Shown one piece after another: positions 37,929 through 46,118 of a stretch of DNA of 64,000 nt. The number at the start of each line of letters is the position of its first letter. The stretch's first letter is position 1. Under the pieces are notes generated by a model that saw only the letters and a program-made list of their open reading frames with translations, was not told the DNA's origin and did not search any database. Both the position numbers and the translations under genes were made by a program. The stretch is taken from the NCBI RefSeq assembly GCF_034479375.1, contig NZ_CP140155.1, forward strand, positions 2,666,001 through 2,730,000, in the 5' to 3' direction. This DNA comes from Rhodopseudomonas palustris (lineage in GTDB: Bacteria; Pseudomonadota; Alphaproteobacteria; Rhizobiales; Xanthobacteraceae).

Positions 37929-38972
37929 TTACGCCCAGCGCAGGTCCGTCGAAAGCGCGCCTTCCTTGCGATGCCTCTGAATCGTCTTCAGCCGCATCAT
38001 CTCGGACGAACGGAAGTCGGCGTCGGAGAAATTGATCGCCTCGAGTCCGGCCTTCAAACGGCGAATCGATTCTTCGAGGGTCACGATCGGGGTGTAGCCC
38101 TCGGCAATCTTCTCGAACAGATCGAAATTGACCCGATAGGAGCGTTTGTCGGGCTGGCCGTCCTTGTTGATGCTGACCCGCGTTCCCGGAATCTGCTCGG
38201 CGACGGCTTCGGCCAACTCCCGAACCTGGTAGTTCCAGGCGTTGCTTCCGACGTTGACAGTGAGGAACGGGCCACCGTCGTTCTGATTGCGCCTGATCGC
38301 CCAATCGACCGCGCGCGCCATATCGGCGACGTCGATCAGCGGTCGCCACGGCGAGCCGTCGCTGAGGACGGTGATCTCCTTGGTCGCGATCGCGCAGGCG
38401 ACGAAATCGTTCAGCACCAGGTCGAGCCTCAAGCGAGGAGACATTCCGCAGGCCGTGGCGAACCGCAGCGCGGTGATCGACATCTTCCCGTTTCCGAGCT
38501 TCGCCAGCCCCTGTTCGGTTCCGACCTTGGACTTGGCGTAGGCCGTCAACGGGTTCAGGGAATCCCCCTCGCGACGGGGAGGACCTTCGGCGGCGCCGTA
38601 GGCCGAGCAGCTCGATGCGAACACGAACGACTTGACGCCGAATTCAGCGGCCCTCCGTGCGATATCGAGCACCGCGACCTGATTGATGTCGAGCGTCGGC
38701 CCCTCGTGCTCGTTTCCGATCGGATCGTTGGAAATGGCCGCCAGACAGACGATCGCGTCGGCCTCCTTGATCAGGCTATCGGGGAGGTGCCGGACGTCGC
38801 CGTAAACCTGTGCGTCGGCGAAGCTCTCCGGTATGCGGGTGCGAGCGGTCAGGCAGTGCGCGAAGTAGCCGGTGTCATATCCGACGATGCGGGAATCCGG
38901 ATATTGCCGCCGCAGATACGGCACGAGAACTGCCCCGACATACCCCAGGTTTCCGGTCACAAGGATATTCAT
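37929..38972 (-). CDS. NAD-dependent epimerase/dehydratase (extended SDR)
   Basis: A 347-residue sugar-nucleotide enzyme. MNILVTGNLGYVGAVLVPYL is the dinucleotide loop, FASSCSAYGAAEG (near 117) the Ser region, LTAYAKSKVGTEQ (near 142) the Tyr-Lys pair. SCSAYG in place of the SSxEVYG of dehydratases argues for a reductase or epimerase rather than a 4,6-dehydratase, but this is not certain. It is transcribed away from rfbF across 190 bases and 55 bases ahead of rfbC. It may act on the CDP-sugar made by the rfbF cassette. Confidence 0.8.
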   Translation of the reverse strand: MNILVTGNLGYVGAVLVPYLRRQYPDSRIVGYDTGYFAHCLTARTRIPESFADAQVYGDVRHLPDSLIKEADAIVCLAAISNDPIGNEHEGPTLDINQVAVLDIARRAAEFGVKSFVFASSCSAYGAAEGPPRREGDSLNPLTAYAKSKVGTEQGLAKLGNGKMSITALRFATACGMSPRLRLDLVLNDFVACAIATKEITVLSDGSPWRPLIDVADMARAVDWAIRRNQNDGGPFLTVNVGSNAWNYQVRELAEAVAEQIPGTRVSINKDGQPDKRSYRVNFDLFEKIAEGYTPIVTLEESIRRLKAGLEAINFSDADFRSSEMMRLKTIQRHRKEGALSTDLRWA

Positions 38973-39162
38973 AAAGACCTCTCAATCAATCGGGTGGCCG
39001 TCCTGACCGCGAACGCAGGTCTTAGCAACCCGGGCGGCGAGGCGAAAGGCCGTCCCAGATGTATTCCCCCCCAATTCGAGGTCCGGTCGACCCTCCCCCT
39101 AACCAATTGACTTGGTTGAAGGCGTGCGGCAAACCAGCCGCTTCACGGGGCTCGAAAAGGCA

Positions 39163-39945
39163 ATGGTTTCAGTGAAGAAGGCGGTGATCCTGGCCGGGGG
39201 CATGGGAACACGTATCGCAGAAGAGACCTCGGTGCGGCCGAAACCGCTGATCGAGATCGGGGGGCTGCCGATCCTCTGGCACATCATGAAGATCTTCCAC
39301 GCGCACGGCGTGAATGATTTCGTCATTTGCCTCGGCTACAAAGGCTACCTCATCAAAGAGTATTTCTCGAATTATTTCCTGCACCAATCGGACGTGACAT
39401 TCAATTTCGACGACAACTCGATCTTGTACCACAAGAAGCGTGCGGAGAACTGGACCGTCACCCTGGTCGATACCGGCGCCGAAACGATGACCGGTGGACG
39501 CGTCAAGAGAATTCAGGACTACATCGGCAATGAGCCCTTCTGCCTGACTTACGGCGACGGTGTCGGCAATATCGACATCGGGGCGCTGCTCGACTTTCAC
39601 GCCGCCCACGGCAAGCTCGCGACCATCACTGCGGTCAGCCCTCCCGGCCGGTTCGGAGCGCTGAATTTCGACAGTGGAGACGGCGTCACGAGTTTCCAGG
39701 AAAAGCCCGACGGAGAGCTCGGCTGGATCAATGGCGGCTTCTTCGTGCTGTCGCCCGAAGTGTTCAAATACATCGAGGGCGACGCGACGATCTGGGAGCG
39801 CGAACCGCTCGAAGGATTGGCGCGCGACGGCCAGCTCAGTGCCTACAAGCACCACGGCTTCTGGCACCCGATGGATACGCTGCGCGACAAGCAATATCTC
39901 GAGCAACTCTGGACCTCGTCCAAGGCCCCGTGGAAGATCTGGTGA
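39163..39945 (+). CDS. rfbF: Glucose-1-phosphate cytidylyltransferase
   Basis: Makes CDP-glucose, the entry to CDP-dideoxy and branched sugars. 260 residues, the usual RfbF size, from MVSVKKAVILAGGMGTRIAE. Motifs: GGMGTRIAEETSVRPKPLIE, ILWHIMKIFHAHGVNDFVIC, the RfbF-specific YFSNYFLHQSDVTFNFDDNS and ENWTVTLVDTGAETMTGGRV, LTYGDGVGNID (metal-binding Asp) and KHHGFWHPMDTLRDKQYLEQ. It leads a rightward cassette of rfbF, C-methyltransferase, RfbC-like epimerase and SDR. The expected partner CDP-glucose 4,6-dehydratase is not obvious here. An inverted repeat AACCAA-N5-TTGGTT lies at 39102-39118. Confidence 0.95.
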   Translation: MVSVKKAVILAGGMGTRIAEETSVRPKPLIEIGGLPILWHIMKIFHAHGVNDFVICLGYKGYLIKEYFSNYFLHQSDVTFNFDDNSILYHKKRAENWTVTLVDTGAETMTGGRVKRIQDYIGNEPFCLTYGDGVGNIDIGALLDFHAAHGKLATITAVSPPGRFGALNFDSGDGVTSFQEKPDGELGWINGGFFVLSPEVFKYIEGDATIWEREPLEGLARDGQLSAYKHHGFWHPMDTLRDKQYLEQLWTSSKAPWKIW

Positions 39946-40012
39946 CATCGGCCCTCCGCAAGGCTGATCCCAGGGCAGCGTTGTCGAGGCCGTATTTTCA
40001 AAGGCTTGTTTC

Positions 40013-41272
40013 ATGACTGATACGGCAAACCACGTTTGCAGACACTGCGGGACTCCGCTCCGCATTCTGGTCGCGGATCTCGGCTGCACGCCGATCGCCA
40101 ACGACTACCTGACCGCATCCAAGGTCGACGGCCCGGAGCCGTATTATCCGCTGCGAACCTTCGTCTGCGAATCGTGCCGGCTCGTGCAGTTGCAGAACTT
40201 CTTCCGCTCGGACGATCTGTTCCGTGAGGACTACGCTTACTTCTCGTCGTATTCGACGTCGTGGCTCGCCCACGCCGAGCGCTACACCGAGGACATGCGC
40301 CGGCGCTTCGCGATCGGCCCGTCCGATCTCGTGGTCGAGATCGCCAGCAATGACGGCTACCTGCTGCAATACTTCAAGAAGGCCGGGATTCCGGTCCTCG
40401 GGATCGAGCCGAGCGCGTCCGTCGCCAAGGTGGCGCAGGAGGAGCGCGGGATTCCGACCATGGTGAAGTTCTTCGGCGCGGCGACCGCGGAAGAGCTGGT
40501 CGCGAGCGGCAAGCGCGCGCGGCTGACGGCGGCCAACAATGTGCTGGCGCATGTTCCGGACATCAACGACTTCGTCAAAGGCTTCGCGATCCTGCTCGCC
40601 GACAACGGCGTCGCCACTTTCGAATTTCCGCATGTCGCCAACATGCTGCAGCTCAACCAGTTCGACACGATCTATCACGAGCACTTCTCGTATCTGTCGT
40701 TGCTGGCGTGCGAGCGGATCTTCGACAGCCAGGGGCTGCGCGTGTTCGACGTCCAGCAATTGCCGACCCACGGCGGATCGCTGCGCGTGTTCGCCTGCCG
40801 CAAGGGCGCCGACTACGCCGACGGCCCCGGCCTCGCGGAGGTCCGCGCCCTCGAAAAGCAGCTCGGCCTCGAAACCGATGCGCCCTATCTGGCGTTCGCG
40901 GAGAAGGTCCGCGAAACCAAGCGCGCATTCCTCTCGCTGCTGATCGACCTCAAGCGCCAGGGCAAGACCATCGCCGCCTACGGCGCGCCGGCGAAGGGCA
41001 ACACGCTGCTGAACTACTGCGGTGTCGGCGCCGACATGATCGACTTCACCGTCGACATGTCGCCGCACAAGCAGGCCATGTTCCTGCCGGGCACGCGACT
41101 GCCGATCCTCGCCCCGAAGGCGATCGAGGACGCCAAGCCGGACTATCTGATCATCCTGCCGTGGAATCTCGAAAAGGAGATCACCGCGCAGATGGCCGTG
41201 ATCGCCGACTGGGGCGGCAAGTTCATCATCCCGATCCCGACGCCGAAGATCGTCGACGCGGTCCGCGCATGA
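40013..41272 (+). CDS. Sugar C-methyltransferase with zinc-binding N-terminus
   Basis: A 419-residue SAM-dependent enzyme of the group that adds a C-methyl branch to NDP-4-keto sugars (TylC3/EvaC type). Three parts: an N-terminal zinc motif CRHCG (residues 9-13) with CESC (near 53); a class I methyltransferase core with VVEIASNDGYLLQYFK (near 108) and NNVLAHVPDINDFVKG (near 177); and a C-terminal domain with IYHEHFSYLS (near 221, typical catalytic His/Glu loop), YGAPAKGNTLLNYCGV (near 323) and ILPWNLEKEI. It sits after rfbF and overlaps the next gene by ATGA, so a branched CDP-sugar is the likely product. Confidence 0.9.
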   Translation: MTDTANHVCRHCGTPLRILVADLGCTPIANDYLTASKVDGPEPYYPLRTFVCESCRLVQLQNFFRSDDLFREDYAYFSSYSTSWLAHAERYTEDMRRRFAIGPSDLVVEIASNDGYLLQYFKKAGIPVLGIEPSASVAKVAQEERGIPTMVKFFGAATAEELVASGKRARLTAANNVLAHVPDINDFVKGFAILLADNGVATFEFPHVANMLQLNQFDTIYHEHFSYLSLLACERIFDSQGLRVFDVQQLPTHGGSLRVFACRKGADYADGPGLAEVRALEKQLGLETDAPYLAFAEKVRETKRAFLSLLIDLKRQGKTIAAYGAPAKGNTLLNYCGVGADMIDFTVDMSPHKQAMFLPGTRLPILAPKAIEDAKPDYLIILPWNLEKEITAQMAVIADWGGKFIIPIPTPKIVDAVRA

Positions 41273-41814
41273 AGATCGTCCCGACTCCGCTCGACGGCTG
41301 CTTCGTGATCGAGCCCGAGCCGTTTCGGGACGAGCGCGGGTTCTTCATGCGCACCTTCTGCGCGACCACGTTCCGCGAGCGGGGCCTCAACCCCGAGATC
41401 GATCAGTGCAGCTTCTCGTTCAACCATCGTCGCCATACGTTGCGCGGAATGCATTTCCAGGCGGCGCCGCGGATGGAGGACAAGCTGGTCCGCGTGGTGC
41501 AGGGCGCGATCTACGACGTCGCGGTGGATATCCGCCCCGATTCGAAGACGTTCGGGCAATGGTTCGGTCAGGAACTGACGGCGGAGAATCATCTGGCGCT
41601 GTATATTCCACAGGGGTTCGCCCACGGATTCCTGACGTTGAGCGATGCGGCGATGGTCGCGTATCAGATTGCACAGCCCTATCAGGCCGACCTCGCCCGC
41701 GGGCTGAACTGGAACGACGCCCAGGTCGGCATCGTCTGGCCGCACCGGCCGGACGTGATCAGCGCGCGCGACGAGGCCCTGCCCGGCCTGAGTGATCTGG
41801 CGTTGACCTCGTAA
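41269..41814 (+). CDS. RfbC-like sugar-nucleotide epimerase (second copy)
   Basis: A 181-residue cupin-fold epimerase. The ATG overlaps the methyltransferase stop; the in-frame extension to 40708 lies inside that gene. FRDERGFFMRTF, SFNHRRHTLRGMHFQAAP (catalytic His, near 63), KLVRVVQGAIYDVAVDIRPD and LYIPQGFAHGFLTL are shared with RfbC. It lacks the YKVTDFY segment of the other copy, having VAYQIAQPYQ instead. Given the rfbF neighbourhood it probably acts on a CDP-4-keto sugar rather than on the rhamnose intermediate. That specificity is inference. Confidence 0.87.
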   Translation: MKIVPTPLDGCFVIEPEPFRDERGFFMRTFCATTFRERGLNPEIDQCSFSFNHRRHTLRGMHFQAAPRMEDKLVRVVQGAIYDVAVDIRPDSKTFGQWFGQELTAENHLALYIPQGFAHGFLTLSDAAMVAYQIAQPYQADLARGLNWNDAQVGIVWPHRPDVISARDEALPGLSDLALTS

Positions 41815-41830
41815 CGGACGAAGGCTCGAC

Positions 41831-42754
41831 ATGCGCGTGGTGGTGACGGGAGCACGGGGGTTCATCGGCCGGCACCTGCTGGCCCGTCTCGAGGCCACCG
41901 CGGGGGTCACCGACATCCACGCGACCCATTCACCCGGCAGCGGAGCATTGCCGCCGACGGCGCGGACGACCTGGCACGGCCTCGACCTCACCGCGCCCGG
42001 CGCGGCAGCGGCGCTGATCGCCGAGGTCCGGCCGACCCACCTGATCCACGCCGCCTGGATCACCGCCCATAACGACTATTGGGAGAGCCCCGCCAATCTG
42101 CGCTGGCTGGCGGCGAGCTGCGACCTGCTGCAGGCGTTTCTGGCCGGCGGCGGCCAGCGTTTCGTCCAGATCGGCACCGCCGCCGAATACGACTGGTCAT
42201 GCGGCTACATGGTCGAGGGCGTGACGCCGGAACGGCCGTCGACGCTGTATGGCGTGGCCAAGAAGTCGTTTCATGACGTGCTGCATACGGCCGCGGTGAA
42301 GGCGGGCTGCTCGGCCGCGACCGGCCGGGTGTTCTTCGGCTACGGCCCGTTCGAGAACGCAGGCCGGCTGATCCCCTATGCGTGCAGGCAGCTCGCGCGC
42401 GGCGAGCCCGCCGCATTTTCCTCCGGCTCGGCGTGGCGGGATTTTCTGTATATCGACGACCTCGCCGACGCGGTGAACGCCTTGCTGCAATCCTCGCTAC
42501 AGGGCGCGGTGAACCTGTCATCCGGCGATCCGGTGCGGCTGGCCGAAATCGTCACGCGGCTCGGCGAGATCAGCGGTCGGCCGGAGCTGGTGCAACTCGG
42601 CGCACGCCCCGATCGCGCCGGCGATCCGCCGATGCTGGTCGGCGATTCGACGCGGATCCGCTCCACCGGATGGCGCCCGGCGCACGATCTGCGGAGTGGT
42701 TTGGCATCGACCTATCGATGGTGGGCGGCGCAGGGCTCGGCTGACGGCCGTTAG
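41831..42754 (+). CDS. NAD-dependent epimerase/dehydratase, likely 4-ketoreductase of the CDP-sugar cassette
   Basis: A 307-residue extended SDR. MRVVVTGARGFIGRHLLARL is the dinucleotide loop; LIHAAW (near 72), QIGTAAEYDWS (near 115, in place of SSxxVYG) and STLYGVAKKSFHDVL with the Tyr-Lys pair (near 140) follow. GRVFFGYGPFENAGRLIPYA and WRDFLYIDDLADAVNALLQS are typical of NDP-hexose ketoreductases and epimerases. Last gene of the rightward rfbF cassette, so it probably performs the final reduction. Its stop overlaps the convergent gene by four bases. Confidence 0.83.
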   Translation: MRVVVTGARGFIGRHLLARLEATAGVTDIHATHSPGSGALPPTARTTWHGLDLTAPGAAAALIAEVRPTHLIHAAWITAHNDYWESPANLRWLAASCDLLQAFLAGGGQRFVQIGTAAEYDWSCGYMVEGVTPERPSTLYGVAKKSFHDVLHTAAVKAGCSAATGRVFFGYGPFENAGRLIPYACRQLARGEPAAFSSGSAWRDFLYIDDLADAVNALLQSSLQGAVNLSSGDPVRLAEIVTRLGEISGRPELVQLGARPDRAGDPPMLVGDSTRIRSTGWRPAHDLRSGLASTYRWWAAQGSADGR

Positions 42755-43563
42755 GCCGGGTTTCCGTCCGCCGGCAGCAGCCGGCTTTGCCAGAATGCGC
42801 GGGCGTCCTCAAAGCGATACCAGGCGTGACAGCCGAACGGGATGCGGCCGCCGGATTGCTGCAGCAGGAAGTTCGGATCGTATTCGAACGAGAAGCGGTT
42901 CGCGACCTCGACCGGCGCGACCCGGAACGACGGATCGATCAGCGGCGCGAACACGCCCCAATACACGTCCTCCGCCAGCATCTTGTGCTCGACATAGTTC
43001 GACGGCGTCAGATGCTTTCGATAGCGCAACAGGCGACTGGCGGCGTCGACATTTCCTTCGAGCAGCCGCTCGAGCGCGTGACGCACCGTCGGACGACGAT
43101 TCTCCAGATGTTCGATGAAAGCGGACACCCGGCGCAGACTGAAGCCGCCGTTGCCGGCCGCGACTTTGGCGAATGGCCAAGGCTCGCCGATATATCTCTC
43201 GATCAGGTCGGGATACCAGCTCGCGCCGATGTAGTCGTAGTCGGTCTCACACCATTCGATCAGCTCGTCGCGAAACGCCAGTGCATCCAGGTGATAGATC
43301 AGGATATGGCTATGCTGGGCGAAACGGCGATAGAACGACGGAGACAGCTGAAACCGGTTGTAGCGCAGCAGAGAGCCGAAGCTGTCATCCGGAAAGATCT
43401 CGTCCTCCAATCCGGGGATCGACCAATCGAGATGAGCCGGCTTGGCGAGAACGAGACGATAGCGTCCGAGAAAATGCCGCAGGTGCCGAAGGGAAGCGTC
43501 CGCCTCGGGCCCGGTTTTCGGTTCGTGAACGGGAACGACCACGACGGGATCGACGGACGGCAT
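42751..43563 (-). CDS. DUF5672-type putative glycosyltransferase
   Basis: A 270-residue protein of the DUF5672 type found in surface-glycan loci. MPSVDPVVVVPVHEPKTGPE starts with a beta strand; HSHILIYHLDALAFRDELIE (about residues 84-103), YDYIGASWYPDLIERYIGE (near 109) and AAGNGGFSLRRVSAFIEHLE (near 136) are the family's conserved stretches and look like a GT-A-like fold with a DxD-like HLDAL site. VEHKMLAEDVYWGVFAPLI is also typical. The start overlaps the stop of the preceding SDR gene (TAATG), so the two are coupled. No enzymatic activity is proven for the family as far as I know. Confidence 0.75.
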   Translation of the reverse strand: MPSVDPVVVVPVHEPKTGPEADASLRHLRHFLGRYRLVLAKPAHLDWSIPGLEDEIFPDDSFGSLLRYNRFQLSPSFYRRFAQHSHILIYHLDALAFRDELIEWCETDYDYIGASWYPDLIERYIGEPWPFAKVAAGNGGFSLRRVSAFIEHLENRRPTVRHALERLLEGNVDAASRLLRYRKHLTPSNYVEHKMLAEDVYWGVFAPLIDPSFRVAPVEVANRFSFEYDPNFLLQQSGGRIPFGCHAWYRFEDARAFWQSRLLPADGNPA

Positions 43564-44315
43564 TACTGCTGATTCCAGACCGTTTGCATCAGCCAGGCCC
43601 GGCCGGTGATGCCGGACGACTTTTCCGACATCAGGAACGCCACCAGTTCGGCGACCTCTTCGGGGCTGTTGAAACGCTTCAGTTCGAGCGGATCGGCGAT
43701 CTCGGCCTTGAACGACGCCGCATCGCGGCCCTGCTCCGCGGCGAGGCGGTCGATGTCGCTGTTGGTCATCTCGGTGTCGACCCAGCCCGGGCAGACGGCG
43801 TTGACGGTGATGCCGTCGCGGCCGAGCTCCTTGGCCCAGCATTTGGTGAGGCCGATCAGGCCGAATTTCGAAGCACAATAGGCGCCATAGCCGGCGCGGC
43901 CCTCGACCGAAAGCTGCGAGCCGATGGTGACGATCCGGCCGGGGCGGGCGATGCGCGGCAACAGCCCGCGCGTCAGCCGATAGGGCGCCTCGAGGTTGAC
44001 GGCCAAGACGTCGCGCCAGGGGTCTTGATCGGGGTCGGCGATATTCGCCGTCTCGCAGATGCCGGCGTTGTGGACGACGCCCCACAGCGGCTCGCGCCAA
44101 TCCGCGACGAACGCTCCGAGAGCCGCCGGATCGGCGAGATCGAATGCGACGACGGTCGCGTCCGCATCCGCGACGAAACGCTCGGCGCGCAGCTTCGCGG
44201 CCGACGCCTCGGTCCTGGTCACCAGCGCCAGCGAGAAGCCGTCGCGGGCCAGCACCTGCGCGATCGCGAAGCCGATGCCGCGCCCTGCCCCCGTGATGAG
44301 AACCCGTCCGGTCAA
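43563..44315 (-). CDS. Short-chain dehydrogenase/reductase
   Basis: A 250-residue classical SDR starting at TTG (44315), with GGGA 8-11 bases upstream. RVLITGAGRGIGFAIAQVLA is the cofactor loop (TGxxxGxG), VVHNAGICETAN (near 83) the NAG motif, IVTIGSQLSVEGRAGYGAYC contains the catalytic Ser, and YCASK the Tyr-Lys pair (near 146). The likely role is oxidation or reduction of a sugar or cyclitol hydroxyl. It is first in an SDR-DUF5672 unit near a 2-deoxy-scyllo-inosose-synthase-like gene. A good promoter with a palindrome lies just upstream. Confidence 0.87.
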   Translation of the reverse strand: MTGRVLITGAGRGIGFAIAQVLARDGFSLALVTRTEASAAKLRAERFVADADATVVAFDLADPAALGAFVADWREPLWGVVHNAGICETANIADPDQDPWRDVLAVNLEAPYRLTRGLLPRIARPGRIVTIGSQLSVEGRAGYGAYCASKFGLIGLTKCWAKELGRDGITVNAVCPGWVDTEMTNSDIDRLAAEQGRDAASFKAEIADPLELKRFNSPEEVAELVAFLMSEKSSGITGRAWLMQTVWNQQ

Positions 44316-44352
44316 GATTTCCCAGCTATCTCATGTGGATGATGCTGGAGGT

Positions 44353-44394
44353 TATATATTGGGCAATGCGGATCGGGGCAATCGCCGATTGCCC
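44353..44394 (-). promoter_or_regulatory. Leftward promoter overlapped by a perfect palindrome
   Basis: Reading leftward, -35 TTGCCC (44381-44376) is 17 bases from -10 TATATA (44358-44353). The -35 overlaps a perfect 19-base palindrome GGGCAATCG-C-CGATTGCCC (44376-44394), and another half-site GGGCAAT lies at 44361-44367. The arrangement suggests repression by a dimeric regulator. Start of transcription would be about 30 bases ahead of the SDR start codon. Confidence 0.55.
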
Positions 44395-44448
44395 ATAGCC
44401 GCATGCGTCGCCGCGCGCTGGTTTGCTGCGAAAACCTCGCAAGGGAGA

Positions 44449-46101
44449 TCAATTCCCGGCGGCGTGGGTCTCCCAGATCTCGTCGAGCCGGGCGCGGACG
44501 GCCCGCGATGTCGCGTCGCGCGAGAACAGCGCCTCGGCGTGGGCCTTACCGCGCTGGCCGAGCGCGCGGGCGGCATCGGGACTGTCGGCCAGCTCACGCA
44601 TCGCGCGCCGGATGTCCGCCACATCGGGATCGGCCCAAACGCAGCCACGACGATAGGGCTCGTCCGTCCGCTCGATTTCGGTCAGGCTGTAGGCCAGCGG
44701 TCTCGCGACACCGTCGACGACGAAGTCCGCCGCCCCGCCATAGGGCGTGGCGATCACCGGACAACCGCTCAGCATCGCTTCGATAATGGTCAGCCCAAGC
44801 CCCTCGGAGCGGTGCGGCGAAACATAGGCAAACGTGTGGCAAAGCAGGTCAGCCAGTTCCGGGTCGGTCAGCGTGCGATCCATCAGCAGAATGTTCGACG
44901 CACCGCCGGCGGCGCTGACGACCCGCCTCGCGGATTCCGCATAGCGGGTTGCCATTCCGATTTTCAGAACGAGCTGATAGCGCGGATCGTCGCCGAACTC
45001 CTCCCGGAAGGCGCGGGCGAGCGCTTCCGGATTCTTGCGGTCGATCCGGCTGGACAGGTCGCAATTGTAGAAGAACACCTGGCTGTCGTCGTTCAATCCG
45101 AAATGCGACCTGGGAAACAGGCCGGGCGCGGCCATGGCTTCGACCGCGGGCCGCAACAGTTTCACCGGACGCGCCGACATCACATCGACGGCGCGGGCGT
45201 TGAACGCCGACGCGCACCAGACCTCGTCGAGCATCGCGATCCACGGCAGCCACTCGTGACGGAACGCGGCGAGCTCCCAGTACCAGATCCCGATGTTGTA
45301 GCGGTCCGGGCTGAGAACGCCGGTCTGCCGCAGACCGTTCGACACCAGGTGAAAGATGTCGGCGTTCATATGGATCAGGTTGATCGGCTGCAGATCCTTC
45401 ACGCCCGTCAGGCCACAATCGATTGTGGCCTGGTGCTCGAATCCCTCGGTCCATTCGATCAGGTGCGCCGGAACCTGCGCCGTCTGCAGGGCGTCGACGA
45501 AACCGCGCGCACTCACGCCGAGCCCCGATATCCGGGACAACGGAGAGACGAAGTTCACGCCCATCGGAGCTGACGTCGGGCGAACCCATCTGCGCAGCGC
45601 CGGCTTGACCGGATTCACGCGCGGCGATGGCTTGTACTTCCTCGCCTCGACATGATCCATCGAGCCGAAGTGGATGAAATGCCACAGCGGCGAGACGTTG
45701 GCCTCGACGACAACCGGGCAGAGCGTCCGGTAGCGCTGCGGATCGAACTTCGGATGAGGCCTGAAGCCCAGCTTCTCGCCGGTCTCGACATAGTGCAGCA
45801 AAGGATTGAACCCGACCGGAAATTCTCCAAACTGGGTGCGATAATAGTTGGCGTCGAACCATTTGTTGGGCGCTCGCATCTCCCGCGCGCCGAAGCCGAC
45901 ATAGTGCTTCAGCGGGTCCATGCCGGCGGCCTTCACGTCGGAATAGCTCGTCAGATAGAACTCGCGATCGAACAGTCCCGAACGCTCGATCGCCGCGTAG
46001 TCGTCGTCGCCGTGCCGGCAACTCTCGAGATGGAGGCGCCAGCGCTCGCTGACCTCGGTGATTTCGGACTTGTCGATGGTCGCGCTCTGGATTTGAGGCA
46101 T
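44449..46101 (-). CDS. Glycosyltransferase, GT4 family, with N-terminal FD-repeats
   Basis: A 550-residue protein. The N-terminus (about residues 44-150) holds three 37-38-residue repeats starting FDREFY (44), FDANYY (82) and FDPQRY (119), each with a later HY(V/I)xFG or HYVETG-like stretch; such repeats occur in rhizobial glycosyltransferases but their role is unknown. The GT4 catalytic part follows (about 180-550): ISGLGVSARG (near 190), MNADIFHLV, YWELAAFRHEWLPWIAMLDE, VFFYNCDLSSRIDRKNPEAL and SPHRSEGLGLTIIEAMLSGC with the EX7E glutamates. Start ATG 46101; an in-frame extension lies within the GT2 gene. It follows the GT2 gene by 17 bases. Confidence 0.86.
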   Translation of the reverse strand: MPQIQSATIDKSEITEVSERWRLHLESCRHGDDDYAAIERSGLFDREFYLTSYSDVKAAGMDPLKHYVGFGAREMRAPNKWFDANYYRTQFGEFPVGFNPLLHYVETGEKLGFRPHPKFDPQRYRTLCPVVVEANVSPLWHFIHFGSMDHVEARKYKPSPRVNPVKPALRRWVRPTSAPMGVNFVSPLSRISGLGVSARGFVDALQTAQVPAHLIEWTEGFEHQATIDCGLTGVKDLQPINLIHMNADIFHLVSNGLRQTGVLSPDRYNIGIWYWELAAFRHEWLPWIAMLDEVWCASAFNARAVDVMSARPVKLLRPAVEAMAAPGLFPRSHFGLNDDSQVFFYNCDLSSRIDRKNPEALARAFREEFGDDPRYQLVLKIGMATRYAESARRVVSAAGGASNILLMDRTLTDPELADLLCHTFAYVSPHRSEGLGLTIIEAMLSGCPVIATPYGGAADFVVDGVARPLAYSLTEIERTDEPYRRGCVWADPDVADIRRAMRELADSPDAARALGQRGKAHAEALFSRDATSRAVRARLDEIWETHAAGN

Positions 46102-46118
46102 CTTTGGCTTCGAATTTC

